NCBI GenBank assembly: GCA_021789795.1
Contig: JAJYJA010000060.1
Location: 1-13,611, forward strand
Length of the DNA: 13,611 nt
Source: Deltaproteobacteria bacterium
GTDB lineage: Bacteria > Desulfobacterota > Desulfobulbia > Desulfobulbales > VMSU01
Direction of reading: 5' to 3'
Below are positions 1-6,463 of the stretch, piece after piece. Below the pieces are notes generated by a model. It saw only the letters and a list, made by a program, of their open reading frames with translations. It was not told where the DNA came from and ran no database searches. The stretch's first letter is position 1, and every line of letters begins with the position of its first letter. The translations under genes and the position numbers were made by a program.

Positions 1-4
1 GTCA

Positions 5-45
5 CCAGCCGGCTCACATACCAAAAAGTATAGCTCGCCGGCTGG
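5..45. other. GC-rich hairpin at window start
   Basis: CCAGCCGGC (5-13) is perfectly complementary to GCCGGCTGG (37-45), giving a 9-bp stem around a 23-nt AT-rich loop. The sequence after it (GTTTCGCGC) has no real T-tract, so a terminator for a gene left of the window is possible but not shown. Nothing in 1-190 translates into a recognisable protein. Confidence 0.5.
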
Positions 46-66
46 GTTTCGCGCATCTGGGGCGCG

Positions 67-125
67 GCTGAATAGTTACGGTTCCCAGTAGATGCCAATG
101 CTGCGGCACTAAGCTGGATAGTTAC
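67..125. repeat. 13-bp direct repeat pair in carD leader
   Basis: GCTGAATAGTTAC (67-79) and GCTGGATAGTTAC (113-125) match at 12 of 13 positions with starts 46 bp apart. The second copy lies in the loop of a potential hairpin formed by TGCGGCA (102-108) and TGCCGCA (129-135). The pair could be a protein-binding site in the carD regulatory region or part of a dispersed intergenic repeat; the sequence alone does not decide. Confidence 0.4.
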
Positions 126-180
126 TCTTGCCGCATCGTTGCGAAAAGTGGTCAGACTGGCAAAAAAGTCTGCCCATGCC

Positions 181-200
181 GCCGTCCAGGGATGGACGGC
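181..200 (+). promoter_or_regulatory. carD leader hairpin
   Basis: GCCGTCC (181-187), loop AGGGAT, GGACGGC (194-200): a perfect 7-bp GC-rich stem about 85 nt before the carD start. No T-tract follows, so it is not a standard terminator; it would sit in the 5' leader of carD. A weaker 6-bp stem, CAGACT/AGTCTG (153-158/167-172), lies just upstream. Confidence 0.4.
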
Positions 201-284
201 CACCCTTCCTCCCTGATCGACCTCCTCGCCTCCTCCCCGGTTACCGCCTCGAGCAGTGACCAACCTCTAACGCAGGGAAAGACT

Positions 285-788
285 ATGGCTCAGAAAAAGA
301 AATCGTTATCGTTCAAGGTCGGAGACATGGCGGTTTATCCCGCCCACGGAGTGGGCCGGATCGAATCGATTGAAACCCGCTCGATAGGAGAGTTGCGGCA
401 GTCGTTCTACGTGATCAACATCATCGAGACCAAGATGACGGTGATGATTCCCATCAACTCCTGCGCCAACGTCGGACTGCGGGCCATCATCCAGGCGGAC
501 GAGGTGGAGGAGATCTACTCCATCCTGAAAGACCGCCAGGGTACCATCACCCCGCAACCCTGGAACCAGCGCTACCGCGACTACATGGAGAAGATCAAGA
601 CCGGCTCGGTGTTCGAGATCGCCAGGGTGCTGCGCGACCTCTACATCCTGCAAGCCGACAAGGCCCTCTCCTTCGGGGAACGCAAGATGCTGGACACCGC
701 CAAGAACTTCCTGGTCAAGGAAATCTCCATCGCCGGCCACACCAACGAGGATATGGTCACCAAGCACATCAACCATATCCTCTCCTGA
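285..788 (+). CDS. carD: CarD-family RNA polymerase-binding transcription regulator
   Basis: A 167-residue CarD/CdnL-type protein. The N-terminal RNA-polymerase-interacting (Tudor-like) domain spans about residues 9-70 (FKVGDMAVYPAHGVGRI, then the INIIETKMTVMIP strand region). The C-terminal helical DNA-binding domain follows at about 80-167, with a conserved Trp (W93 in PQPWNQRYR) that in characterised CarD proteins wedges into the promoter minor groove. The family binds the RNAP beta subunit and stabilises open complexes, notably at rRNA promoters. ATG 285 was chosen because AGGGA lies just upstream and homology begins there; an in-frame ATG at 192 would add 31 low-complexity residues and fall inside a leader hairpin. 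The gene appears monocistronic, with a hairpin directly after its stop. The call is firm; the physiological targets are not visible. Confidence 0.93.
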   Translation: MAQKKKSLSFKVGDMAVYPAHGVGRIESIETRSIGELRQSFYVINIIETKMTVMIPINSCANVGLRAIIQADEVEEIYSILKDRQGTITPQPWNQRYRDYMEKIKTGSVFEIARVLRDLYILQADKALSFGERKMLDTAKNFLVKEISIAGHTNEDMVTKHINHILS

Positions 789-789
789 A

Positions 790-810
790 AAAGGGGGGGC
801 GGCCCCCTTT
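790..810 (+). terminator. Hairpin after carD, possible terminator
   Basis: AAAGGGGG (790-797), loop GGCGG, CCCCCTTT (803-810) form a perfect 8-bp stem beginning just after the carD stop. The T-run is only three long before C, so termination may be partial. The hairpin lies 30 nt before the predicted rluD start. Confidence 0.5.
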
Positions 811-840
811 CAGGCCTCCGCCCCCTACCCCGCGCCTTCC

Positions 841-1836
841 TTGTCTAGCCCGCCCCCCGAAGCCATCCCCTCCCCCGACGCCCCGCCCCGGCCTCTTGAG
901 CTGGTGGTGAAGCCCGAGGGCCAGGGCCAGCGTCTGGATCGTTTCCTCTCCCGCCTGGGGGCGGAGGAACTGGGGACGCAGCTGTCCCGCGCCCGACTTC
1001 AGGAACTCATCGCCAGCGGCCTGGTGCTGGTGGAGGACGAGTTACGCCCCAACGACTACCGGCTGCGGGCCGGGCAACGGATCCAACTTGCGGTGCCCGC
1101 CCCCGTGGCCCTGGAGTTGACCCCGGAGCCCATCGCCTTGACCATCCTGCACCAGGACGCCGACCTCCTGGTCATCTCCAAGCCGGCGGGCCTGGTGGTG
1201 CATCCCGCCTGCGGCAACCAAAGCGGCACCCTGGTGCATGGCCTACTCTATCACTGCCCGGACCTTTCCGGCATTAACGGCAAGGCCCGGCCGGGGATAG
1301 TTCATCGTCTCGACAAGGACACCTCGGGGGTCATGGTGATCGCCAAAAACGACCTGGCGCATCGCCACCTGGCCGCCCAATTCAAGGACAAAACCGCCCG
1401 CAAGACCTATCATGCCCTGCTCGACGGGGTGCCAAGCGCGGCCAGCGGGGTAATCAACGCCCCCATCGGCAGGCACCAGGTAAACCGCCAGAAAATGGCC
1501 ATCACCCCCGGCCGGGGCAAGGAGGCCGTGACCCGCTGGCGGCTTAAGCGGCGCTTGCTGAAAGGTTTTTCCCTGGTCGAGGTGGAGATCGAGACTGGCC
1601 GCACCCACCAGATCCGGGTGCACCTGGCCTCAATCGGCCTGCCGGTGGCCGGGGACCCAGTTTACGGGAAGAAGAACCCCCTCTACCCCTCCCTGGGGAT
1701 TAACCGGCAATGTCTGCACGCCTCCACCCTGTCATTTATTCACCCGACCACCAACGAGCGGGTGAGCTTCACCGCCGAGCTGGCAACGGACATCCGCCTG
1801 GCCCTGGAGCGACTACAGGAGAGGGAAGGGGCTTGA
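841..1836 (+). CDS. rluD: RluD-family 23S rRNA pseudouridine synthase
   Basis: A 331-residue RluA/RluD-family enzyme that isomerises specific uridines to pseudouridine in large-subunit rRNA. An S4 RNA-binding domain lies at about residues 28-90 (GQRLDRFLSRL onward). The catalytic domain carries the family motif HRLDKDTSG at 155-163, with D158 the expected catalytic aspartate, preceded by VVHPACGN and followed by TGRTHQIRVHLA and PVAGDPVYG. Order and length match RluD (about 325 residues). The start is uncertain: TTG 841 has no clear ribosome binding site, the first 20 residues are proline-rich, and GTG 904 or 907 are alternatives that keep the S4 domain. The stop overlaps the coaE start, so the two are probably translationally coupled. 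The exact target uridines are inferred from RluD only. Confidence 0.9.
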   Translation: MSSPPPEAIPSPDAPPRPLELVVKPEGQGQRLDRFLSRLGAEELGTQLSRARLQELIASGLVLVEDELRPNDYRLRAGQRIQLAVPAPVALELTPEPIALTILHQDADLLVISKPAGLVVHPACGNQSGTLVHGLLYHCPDLSGINGKARPGIVHRLDKDTSGVMVIAKNDLAHRHLAAQFKDKTARKTYHALLDGVPSAASGVINAPIGRHQVNRQKMAITPGRGKEAVTRWRLKRRLLKGFSLVEVEIETGRTHQIRVHLASIGLPVAGDPVYGKKNPLYPSLGINRQCLHASTLSFIHPTTNERVSFTAELATDIRLALERLQEREGA

Positions 1837-2462
1837 ACGGCGGGCAAAGGCCTAAGACGCGGCTGCCTACCGCCATCACCGGTGGTATCGGCTCGGGCAA
1901 GAGCCGGGTGGCCAGGTGGCTGGCTACGGAATGCGGATTGCCGCTTCTGGCCGCCGACCAGGAGGTGCGCGCCCTGCTTGAACCGGGCGAGGCGGGATGG
2001 CAGCGGCTGCGGCGGCTAGGACCGGATTTCTTCGATCCAGACGGGACACTGCGCAAGGCCAGCCTGCGGCGGGCCATCTTCGCCGACCCCGGACTCAAAC
2101 GGCAAGTGGAGTCCGCCCTCCACCCCCTGGTCCTGGCCGCCCTGCTCGCCAAGATGGCCGGCGTCCCAGGGCGTTGCCTGGTCGAGGTGCCGCTGCTCTA
2201 CGAGGTCGGATGGCAGGATTATTTCGTCGAGGTGGTGGCGGTGGTCGCCCCGGAGACGATTTGTCTTGAACGGGTCATGCGGCGCGACCAAGTGAGCGAG
2301 AACGAGGCCCGGGCCGCCATCGCCGCCCAAATGCCCATCGCGGACAAGGCCGCCCAGGCCGATAAGGTGATCGACAACGGCGGGGCGTGGCCAGACACCG
2401 TGGGCCAGTTGCAGGCCATAAAAAAAGCCTGGCTCCTCGCCGGGGTGACGAAAAAAGCTTGA
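1833..2462 (+). CDS. coaE: Dephospho-CoA kinase
   Basis: A 209-residue CoaE, the last enzyme of coenzyme A synthesis (phosphorylates the 3'-hydroxyl of dephospho-CoA with ATP). The P-loop GGIGSGKS is at residues 17-24. It is followed by the family patterns AADQEVRALLEPG, the LHPLV segment, VEVPLLYEVGW, and the lid region RVMRRDQVSENEARAAIAAQ. Length matches E. coli CoaE (about 206). TTG 1833 was chosen because AGGAG (1817-1821) lies upstream, it overlaps the rluD stop as TTGA, and it gives family length; an ATG at 1710 would add 41 residues lying in another frame of rluD. The TGA stop is inside a TTGACA that may be the -35 box of the next promoter. Confidence 0.92.
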   Translation: MNGGQRPKTRLPTAITGGIGSGKSRVARWLATECGLPLLAADQEVRALLEPGEAGWQRLRRLGPDFFDPDGTLRKASLRRAIFADPGLKRQVESALHPLVLAALLAKMAGVPGRCLVEVPLLYEVGWQDYFVEVVAVVAPETICLERVMRRDQVSENEARAAIAAQMPIADKAAQADKVIDNGGAWPDTVGQLQAIKKAWLLAGVTKKA

Positions 2463-2488
2463 CAGTTCCAGCGGCAACCCCGTATATG
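2459..2488 (+). promoter_or_regulatory. Candidate sigma-70 promoter for rho
   Basis: A consensus -35 box TTGACA (2459-2464) overlaps the coaE stop codon. TATATG (2483-2488) follows after 18 bp as a moderate -10 box (4 of 6). Transcription from here would give a rho mRNA leader of roughly 345 nt. The -10 match is imperfect, so this is a candidate only. Confidence 0.4.
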
Positions 2489-2839
2489 AAATTATCATCT
2501 TACGTGCAGATGCCCTTAAGAGGCGACAGCCAGGCGGTTCGCGCCCTCCACCGCCTCCCGATCTTTCATCCCTAGTTTTTTACAGCTTCCGACCTCCTAA
2601 ATCGATCCCCTCCCATCTCCGCGGGTATCTTTTCGCGCCCGACGCAGTGTAATCGGAATCGGAACACCCCATACCTTTAGGGTTAAACGGCCTTTAAGCC
2701 CACAGCCGCCCGTAACAGACAATTCCTCGTAATTCATTAATAATTTTCATATATTGCGTCCATCCCATTTTCGTCCCCGGCCAGACCCGCGCCTTGGACG
2801 CCTCGGGGCACACCACTTTAAGGAAGGAGACCCTCCCGC
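2463..2839 (+). promoter_or_regulatory. Long rho leader with C-rich, G-poor stretch
   Basis: This 377-bp gap has no recognisable gene. Counting 2544-2643 gives 44 C and 13 G in 100 nt, the C-over-G bias typical of Rho utilisation (rut) sites. Downstream, 2727-2760 is AT-rich and contains TATATT (2750-2755), a possible second -10 box without a good -35. AAGGAAGGAGA (about 2820-2830) supplies a strong ribosome binding site for rho. In E. coli, rho is autoregulated by Rho-dependent termination in its leader; the same is inferred here from composition and position. Confidence 0.45.
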
Positions 2840-4096
2840 ATGGATCTAGCCGAATTAAAACTTAAGAAGATCGACGAACTAACCAAACTCGCCAAGGCTT
2901 ACAAGGTCGAGGACTACAGCGGTCTGCGCAAGCAGGAGTTGATCTTTGAGATCCTAAAGGCGATCGCGGCCCAGGAGGAAAAGGCCGAGGCCAACCGCGG
3001 CAACGGGGTGCTCGAGATCCTGCCCGACGGCTTCGGCTTCCTGCGGGCCCCGGACTACAACTACCTGCCCGGCCCGGACGACATCTACGTCTCGCCCTCC
3101 CAGATCCGACGGCTCAACCTGCGCACCGGCGACACCATCGCCGGCCCCATCCGCTCCCCCAAGGAGGGCGAACGCTACTTCGCCCTGCTCAAGGTCGATT
3201 CGGTCAACTTCGAGGCCCCGGAAAAAAACCGCGACAAGACCCTGTTTTCCAACCTCACCCCCCTGCATCCCAGCGAACGGATCAACCTCGAGGATCAGCC
3301 GGACAACTTCTCGATGCGGGTGATGAACATCATGTCGCCCATCGGCAAGGGCCAGCGCGGCCTGGTGGTGGCGCCGCCCCGCACCGGCAAGACGGTGCTG
3401 CTCAAAAAGGTCGCCAACAGCATCATCAAGAATCACAAGGAGATCACCCTGATCGTCCTCTTGATCGACGAGCGGCCCGAGGAGGTCACCGACATGGCCC
3501 GCAGCGTCGATGCCGAGGTGGTCAGCTCCACCTTCGACGAGCCGCCCCAGCGCCACATCCAGGTGGCGGAGATGGTGATCGCCAAGGCCAAGCGCCTGGT
3601 CGAGGCCAAGAGGGACGTGGTCATCCTGCTCGACAGCATCACCCGTCTGGCCCGGGCCTACAACATCGTGGTGCCGTCGAGCGGCAAGATCCTCTCCGGC
3701 GGGGTCGATTCCAACGCCCTGCACCGGCCCAAGCGCTTCTTCGGCGCCGCCCGCAACATCGAGGAGGGCGGCAGCCTGACGATCATCGCCACCGCCCTGG
3801 TCGAGACCGGCAGCCGAATGGACGAGGTGATCTTCGAGGAGTTCAAGGGCACCGGCAACATGGAGATCGTGCTCGATCGCAAGATGTCGGAGCGCCGCAT
3901 CTATCCTGCCATCGACATGAACCGTTCCGGCACCAGAAAGGAAGACCTGCTGCTCTCCCCCTCCGAGCTGAACCGGGCCTGGATCCTGCGCAAGCTGCTC
4001 TCCTCCATGAATCCGGCGGACGCCATGGAGTTCCTGATGGACAAGATGAAGGGCACCAAGAACAACGCCGAATTTTTTCAGACAATGAACACTTGA
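2840..4096 (+). CDS. rho: Transcription termination factor Rho
   Basis: A 418-residue hexameric RNA helicase/translocase that ends transcription at Rho-dependent sites. The N-terminal Rho_N helical domain (about 1-45) carries the LRKQELIFEIL pattern. The cold-shock-like RNA-binding domain (about 50-125) has the RNP motif DGFGFLR at 63-69. The ATPase core has Walker A APPRTGKT at 178-185, Walker B VVILLDSITR with D265, and the SGGVDSNAL secondary RNA-binding (Q/R-loop) region. Length is practically that of E. coli Rho (419), with no large insertion. ATG 2840 follows a purine-rich Shine-Dalgarno sequence. All key residues appear intact, so it should be fully active. Confidence 0.97.
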   Translation: MDLAELKLKKIDELTKLAKAYKVEDYSGLRKQELIFEILKAIAAQEEKAEANRGNGVLEILPDGFGFLRAPDYNYLPGPDDIYVSPSQIRRLNLRTGDTIAGPIRSPKEGERYFALLKVDSVNFEAPEKNRDKTLFSNLTPLHPSERINLEDQPDNFSMRVMNIMSPIGKGQRGLVVAPPRTGKTVLLKKVANSIIKNHKEITLIVLLIDERPEEVTDMARSVDAEVVSSTFDEPPQRHIQVAEMVIAKAKRLVEAKRDVVILLDSITRLARAYNIVVPSSGKILSGGVDSNALHRPKRFFGAARNIEEGGSLTIIATALVETGSRMDEVIFEEFKGTGNMEIVLDRKMSERRIYPAIDMNRSGTRKEDLLLSPSELNRAWILRKLLSSMNPADAMEFLMDKMKGTKNNAEFFQTMNT

Positions 4097-4148
4097 AAAA
4101 TCGGCCTTGATGGGGTAAATATTGTCGTTTGTTTCAGGCTGCCGTCCA

Positions 4149-4162
4149 CCGGCCGCCGCCGG
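4149..4162 (+). other. Small GC hairpin between rho and rpmE
   Basis: CCGGC (4149-4153), loop CGCC, GCCGG (4158-4162) form a 5-bp stem in the 111-bp rho-rpmE gap, followed by GATCTTAAAAG with no T-tract. It could be part of an rpmE leader structure, but evidence is weak. Confidence 0.25.
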
Positions 4163-4194
4163 GATCTTAAAAGAAGTAAGCTAACATTTATGTT

Positions 4195-4201
4195 GAGGAA
4201 G
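4195..4201 (+). promoter_or_regulatory. rpmE ribosome binding site
   Basis: GAGGAAG lies 6 nt before ATG 4208. This favours ATG 4208 over the in-frame ATG at 4190, which precedes the site and lacks one of its own. Confidence 0.7.
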
Positions 4202-4207
4202 ATAGCG

Positions 4208-4429
4208 ATGAAGAACGATATCCATCCGGAATACCACAAGATCACCGCCACCTGCGCCTGTGGCAACACCGTCGAGCTGGGCTCGGTCAATACCGAGATG
4301 CGGGTCGAGATCTGCTCCAACTGCCACCCCTTCTTCACCGGCAAGCAGAAGCTGGTCGATACCGCCGGCCGGGTCGACAAGTTCATGAAGAAGTACGAGA
4401 AGCACTACCAGAAGGCAGCGGCGAAATAA
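4208..4429 (+). CDS. rpmE: Ribosomal protein bL31 (zinc-binding type)
   Basis: A 73-residue bL31 of the large ribosomal subunit, which helps bridge the subunits near the central protuberance. The N-terminus MKNDIHPEYHKI is diagnostic. Four cysteines (C16, C18, C36, C39; CAC and CSNC) form the zinc site of the C+ paralogue class, followed by HPFFTGKQK and a basic C-terminus. Because it has the zinc ligands, this is the form used under zinc-replete conditions; a zinc-free paralogue elsewhere would be expected to be Zur-regulated, which cannot be seen here. The position after rho is common in bacteria. A good intrinsic terminator follows the stop. Confidence 0.96.
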   Translation: MKNDIHPEYHKITATCACGNTVELGSVNTEMRVEICSNCHPFFTGKQKLVDTAGRVDKFMKKYEKHYQKAAAK

Positions 4430-4452
4430 TCCCTCCTCCCGGATCATCCGTC

Positions 4453-4491
4453 AAGCATCATCAGTCGCTGGATTGGTGATGCTTTTTTTTT
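4453..4491 (+). terminator. Rho-independent terminator after rpmE
   Basis: AAGCATCA (4453-4460) pairs perfectly with TGATGCTT (4477-4484) around a 16-nt loop and merges into nine consecutive T (4483-4491). This is the clearest intrinsic terminator in the window. It ends only 11 nt before the prfA start codon. Confidence 0.85.
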
Positions 4492-4502
4492 GAGCGTCGC
4501 TC

Positions 4503-5570
4503 ATGTTTGCGAAATTCGCCCACCTACACGAAAAACGGCTGGAACTAGAGGCCAGGCTCGCCGACCCGGGGGTAATCGCCAACCAGCCCGAGTTTAGACG
4601 CCTCGCCAAGGAGCACGCCCAGGTGCTCAAGATGGACGAATTGTACGGGGAATTCACCAGTCTAAAGGAACAACTGCTCGAAAACCAACAACTTCTCCTC
4701 TCGGAGACGGACGACGAGATGCTGGCCATGATCAAGTCGGATGTCGCCGACCTGCTGGCCAGGCAGACGGAGTTGGAGCGGGAGCTGAAGATCCTGCTCC
4801 TGCCCGCCGATCCCAACGACCAGAAGAATATCCTGCTGGAGATCAGGGCCGGCACCGGCGGGGACGAGGCGGCCCTCTTCGTGGCCGATCTCTTTAGGAT
4901 GTACAGCCGTTACGCCGAGTCCCAGGGCTGGCGGATCGAGGTGTTGAGCAGCAACGCCATCGGCATTGGCGGCTTCAAGGAGATCATCGCCCTGGTCAAG
5001 GGCGACAAGGTGTTCAGCAAGCTGAAGTACGAGTCCGGGGTGCACCGGGTGCAGCGGGTGCCCGAGACCGAGGCCCAGGGCCGCATCCACACCTCGGCGG
5101 TCACGGTGGCGGTGATGCCGGAGGCGGAGGAGGTGGAGTTGCAGATCCAGCCCCAAGAGCTGCGCATCGACATCTTCCGCTCCTCGGGGCCGGGCGGCCA
5201 GAGCGTCAACACCACCGACTCGGCGGTGCGCATCACCCATCTGCCCACCGGCCTGGTGGTGACCTGCCAGGACGAAAAATCCCAGCACAAGAACAAGGAC
5301 TCGGCCATGCGGGTGCTGCGGGCCCGGCTGCTCGACAAGCTCCAGCAGGAGCAACATGACCAGATCTCGGCCACCCGCAAGAGCCAGATCGGCTCCGGCG
5401 ACCGCAGCGAGCGCATCCGCACCTACAACTTCCCCCAGGGCCGGGTCAGCGACCACCGGATCAACCTCACCCTCTACAAGATCGAGGACATCATGCTGGG
5501 CAAGCTTGACGACCTGATCGACCCCCTCCTCTCCCACTACCAGGCCGAGGCATTAAAAACCCTCCAGTAA
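4503..5570 (+). CDS. prfA: Peptide chain release factor 1
   Basis: A 355-residue class I release factor that reads UAA and UAG and triggers peptide release. The N-terminal coiled domain (1-95) precedes the conserved RAGTGGDEAALF segment. The codon-recognition tripeptide is PET (187-189; RF1 family PxT, whereas RF2 has SPF). The catalytic GGQ is at 231-233 in SSGPGGQSVNTTDSA, whose Gln is the PrmC substrate. The C-terminal region has SQHKNK, GSGDRSERIRTYNFPQGRVSDHRIN. ATG 4503 matches the family N-terminus (KFAHLHEKRLELE). No Shine-Dalgarno is present: the 11 nt before ATG are GAGCGTCGCTC, a small palindrome, preceded by the T-tract of the rpmE terminator. prmC follows after 38 bp. Confidence 0.97.
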   Translation: MFAKFAHLHEKRLELEARLADPGVIANQPEFRRLAKEHAQVLKMDELYGEFTSLKEQLLENQQLLLSETDDEMLAMIKSDVADLLARQTELERELKILLLPADPNDQKNILLEIRAGTGGDEAALFVADLFRMYSRYAESQGWRIEVLSSNAIGIGGFKEIIALVKGDKVFSKLKYESGVHRVQRVPETEAQGRIHTSAVTVAVMPEAEEVELQIQPQELRIDIFRSSGPGGQSVNTTDSAVRITHLPTGLVVTCQDEKSQHKNKDSAMRVLRARLLDKLQQEQHDQISATRKSQIGSGDRSERIRTYNFPQGRVSDHRINLTLYKIEDIMLGKLDDLIDPLLSHYQAEALKTLQ

Positions 5571-5608
5571 GCCTCGGGCCAGGTGCCCCGCCCGCCTCCG
5601 CGAAACCC

Positions 5609-6463
5609 ATGACCCAGCTTGAGCTTTACCGTTACGCCCTGTCCGGCCTGACCGCCGCCGGAATCTCCGAGCCGGAGGCAGAGGCCGGCTGGCTGCTCTG
5701 CCACCTCCTGGGCTGCCGGCGGGCTGAAATCTTCCTGGCCGGAGGACGGCAGGTGGACGAGGCCGTGCTCCGGCGGGTCGAGGCGGCGCTGGCCCGGCGC
5801 CGGAACCGGGAACCCCTGGCCTATATCCTGGGGGAGCAGAACTTCTACGGCCGCGACTTCACGGTCACCCCGGCGGTCTTGATCCCCAGGCCGGAGACGG
5901 AGCTGCTGGTGGAGCGGGCCCTGGCCCGGATACTACCTCCAGGTGATGGCGGCATGGTTCTCGACCTGGGAACGGGCAGCGGCATCATCGCCGTCACCCT
6001 GGCGGCGGAGCGGCCCGGACTGCGGGCCGTGGCCCTGGACCGTTCGCTCGTCGCCCTTAAGGTGGCCCAGATGAACGCCCTCCGTCATCGGGTGGCGGCA
6101 AGGATCGCCTGGCTGAACTCCGACTGGGACGCGGCCCTGGGGCCGGGGGCGAAATTCACCCTGATCGCCGCCAACCCCCCCTACGTGGCCCGGCGCCAGG
6201 CCGCCACCCTCCAGGCGGAGCTGGCCGCCGAGCCGGAGACGGCCCTGTTCGGCGGCCAGGATGGGCGGGAGGATATCGACCGGCTGCTCTCCTGCGTCCA
6301 CCGGCTGCTGATTCCCGGCGGAACGCTGCTGATGGAGATCGGCCACGACCAGGGCGATTACGTGGCCAAGCGGGCGATGGAACTGGGCCACTACCGGCAG
6401 GTGACGGTGCGGGAGGACTACGCCGGCCTGCCCCGACTGCTTGAGGCCAGACGCCGCCCCTAG
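5609..6463 (+). CDS. prmC: Release factor glutamine N5-methyltransferase
   Basis: A 284-residue PrmC/HemK that uses SAM to methylate the Gln of the GGQ motif in RF1 and RF2, raising release efficiency. An N-terminal helical domain (about 1-80) carries the substrate-recognition segment REPLAYILGEQNFYGRDF. It is followed by IPRPETELLVE (92-102), SAM-binding motif I DLGTGSG (119-125), and the amide-methyltransferase signature NPPY at 189-192. The gene lies 38 bp behind its substrate gene prfA, a widely conserved pair. No good Shine-Dalgarno is visible before ATG 5609. Its TAG stop is interleaved with the stop of the opposing kinase gene in a CTAG palindrome (6460-6463). Confidence 0.95.
   Translation: MTQLELYRYALSGLTAAGISEPEAEAGWLLCHLLGCRRAEIFLAGGRQVDEAVLRRVEAALARRRNREPLAYILGEQNFYGRDFTVTPAVLIPRPETELLVERALARILPPGDGGMVLDLGTGSGIIAVTLAAERPGLRAVALDRSLVALKVAQMNALRHRVAARIAWLNSDWDAALGPGAKFTLIAANPPYVARRQAATLQAELAAEPETALFGGQDGREDIDRLLSCVHRLLIPGGTLLMEIGHDQGDYVAKRAMELGHYRQVTVREDYAGLPRLLEARRRP

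Noticed and set aside
192..284. Upstream ATG start for carD
   Set aside because: It lies within the loop/stem of a leader hairpin and adds 31 Ser/Pro-rich residues outside the family; ATG 285 has a Shine-Dalgarno and begins the conserved protein.
2727..2755. Second rho promoter (TCGTAA with TATATT)
   Set aside because: The -10 is good but the -35 matches at only 3 of 6; noted in the leader entry rather than called.
2954..3724. Long minus-strand open frame (256 codons) opposite rho
   Set aside because: It is antisense to a fully conserved rho gene. Its low-complexity Gly/Asp/Val/Leu-rich translation is what GC-rich coding DNA gives on the other strand.
4662..5537. Long minus-strand open frame (291 codons) opposite prfA
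   Set aside because: Antisense shadow of a conserved gene, His/Leu/Asp-rich without domain-like features.
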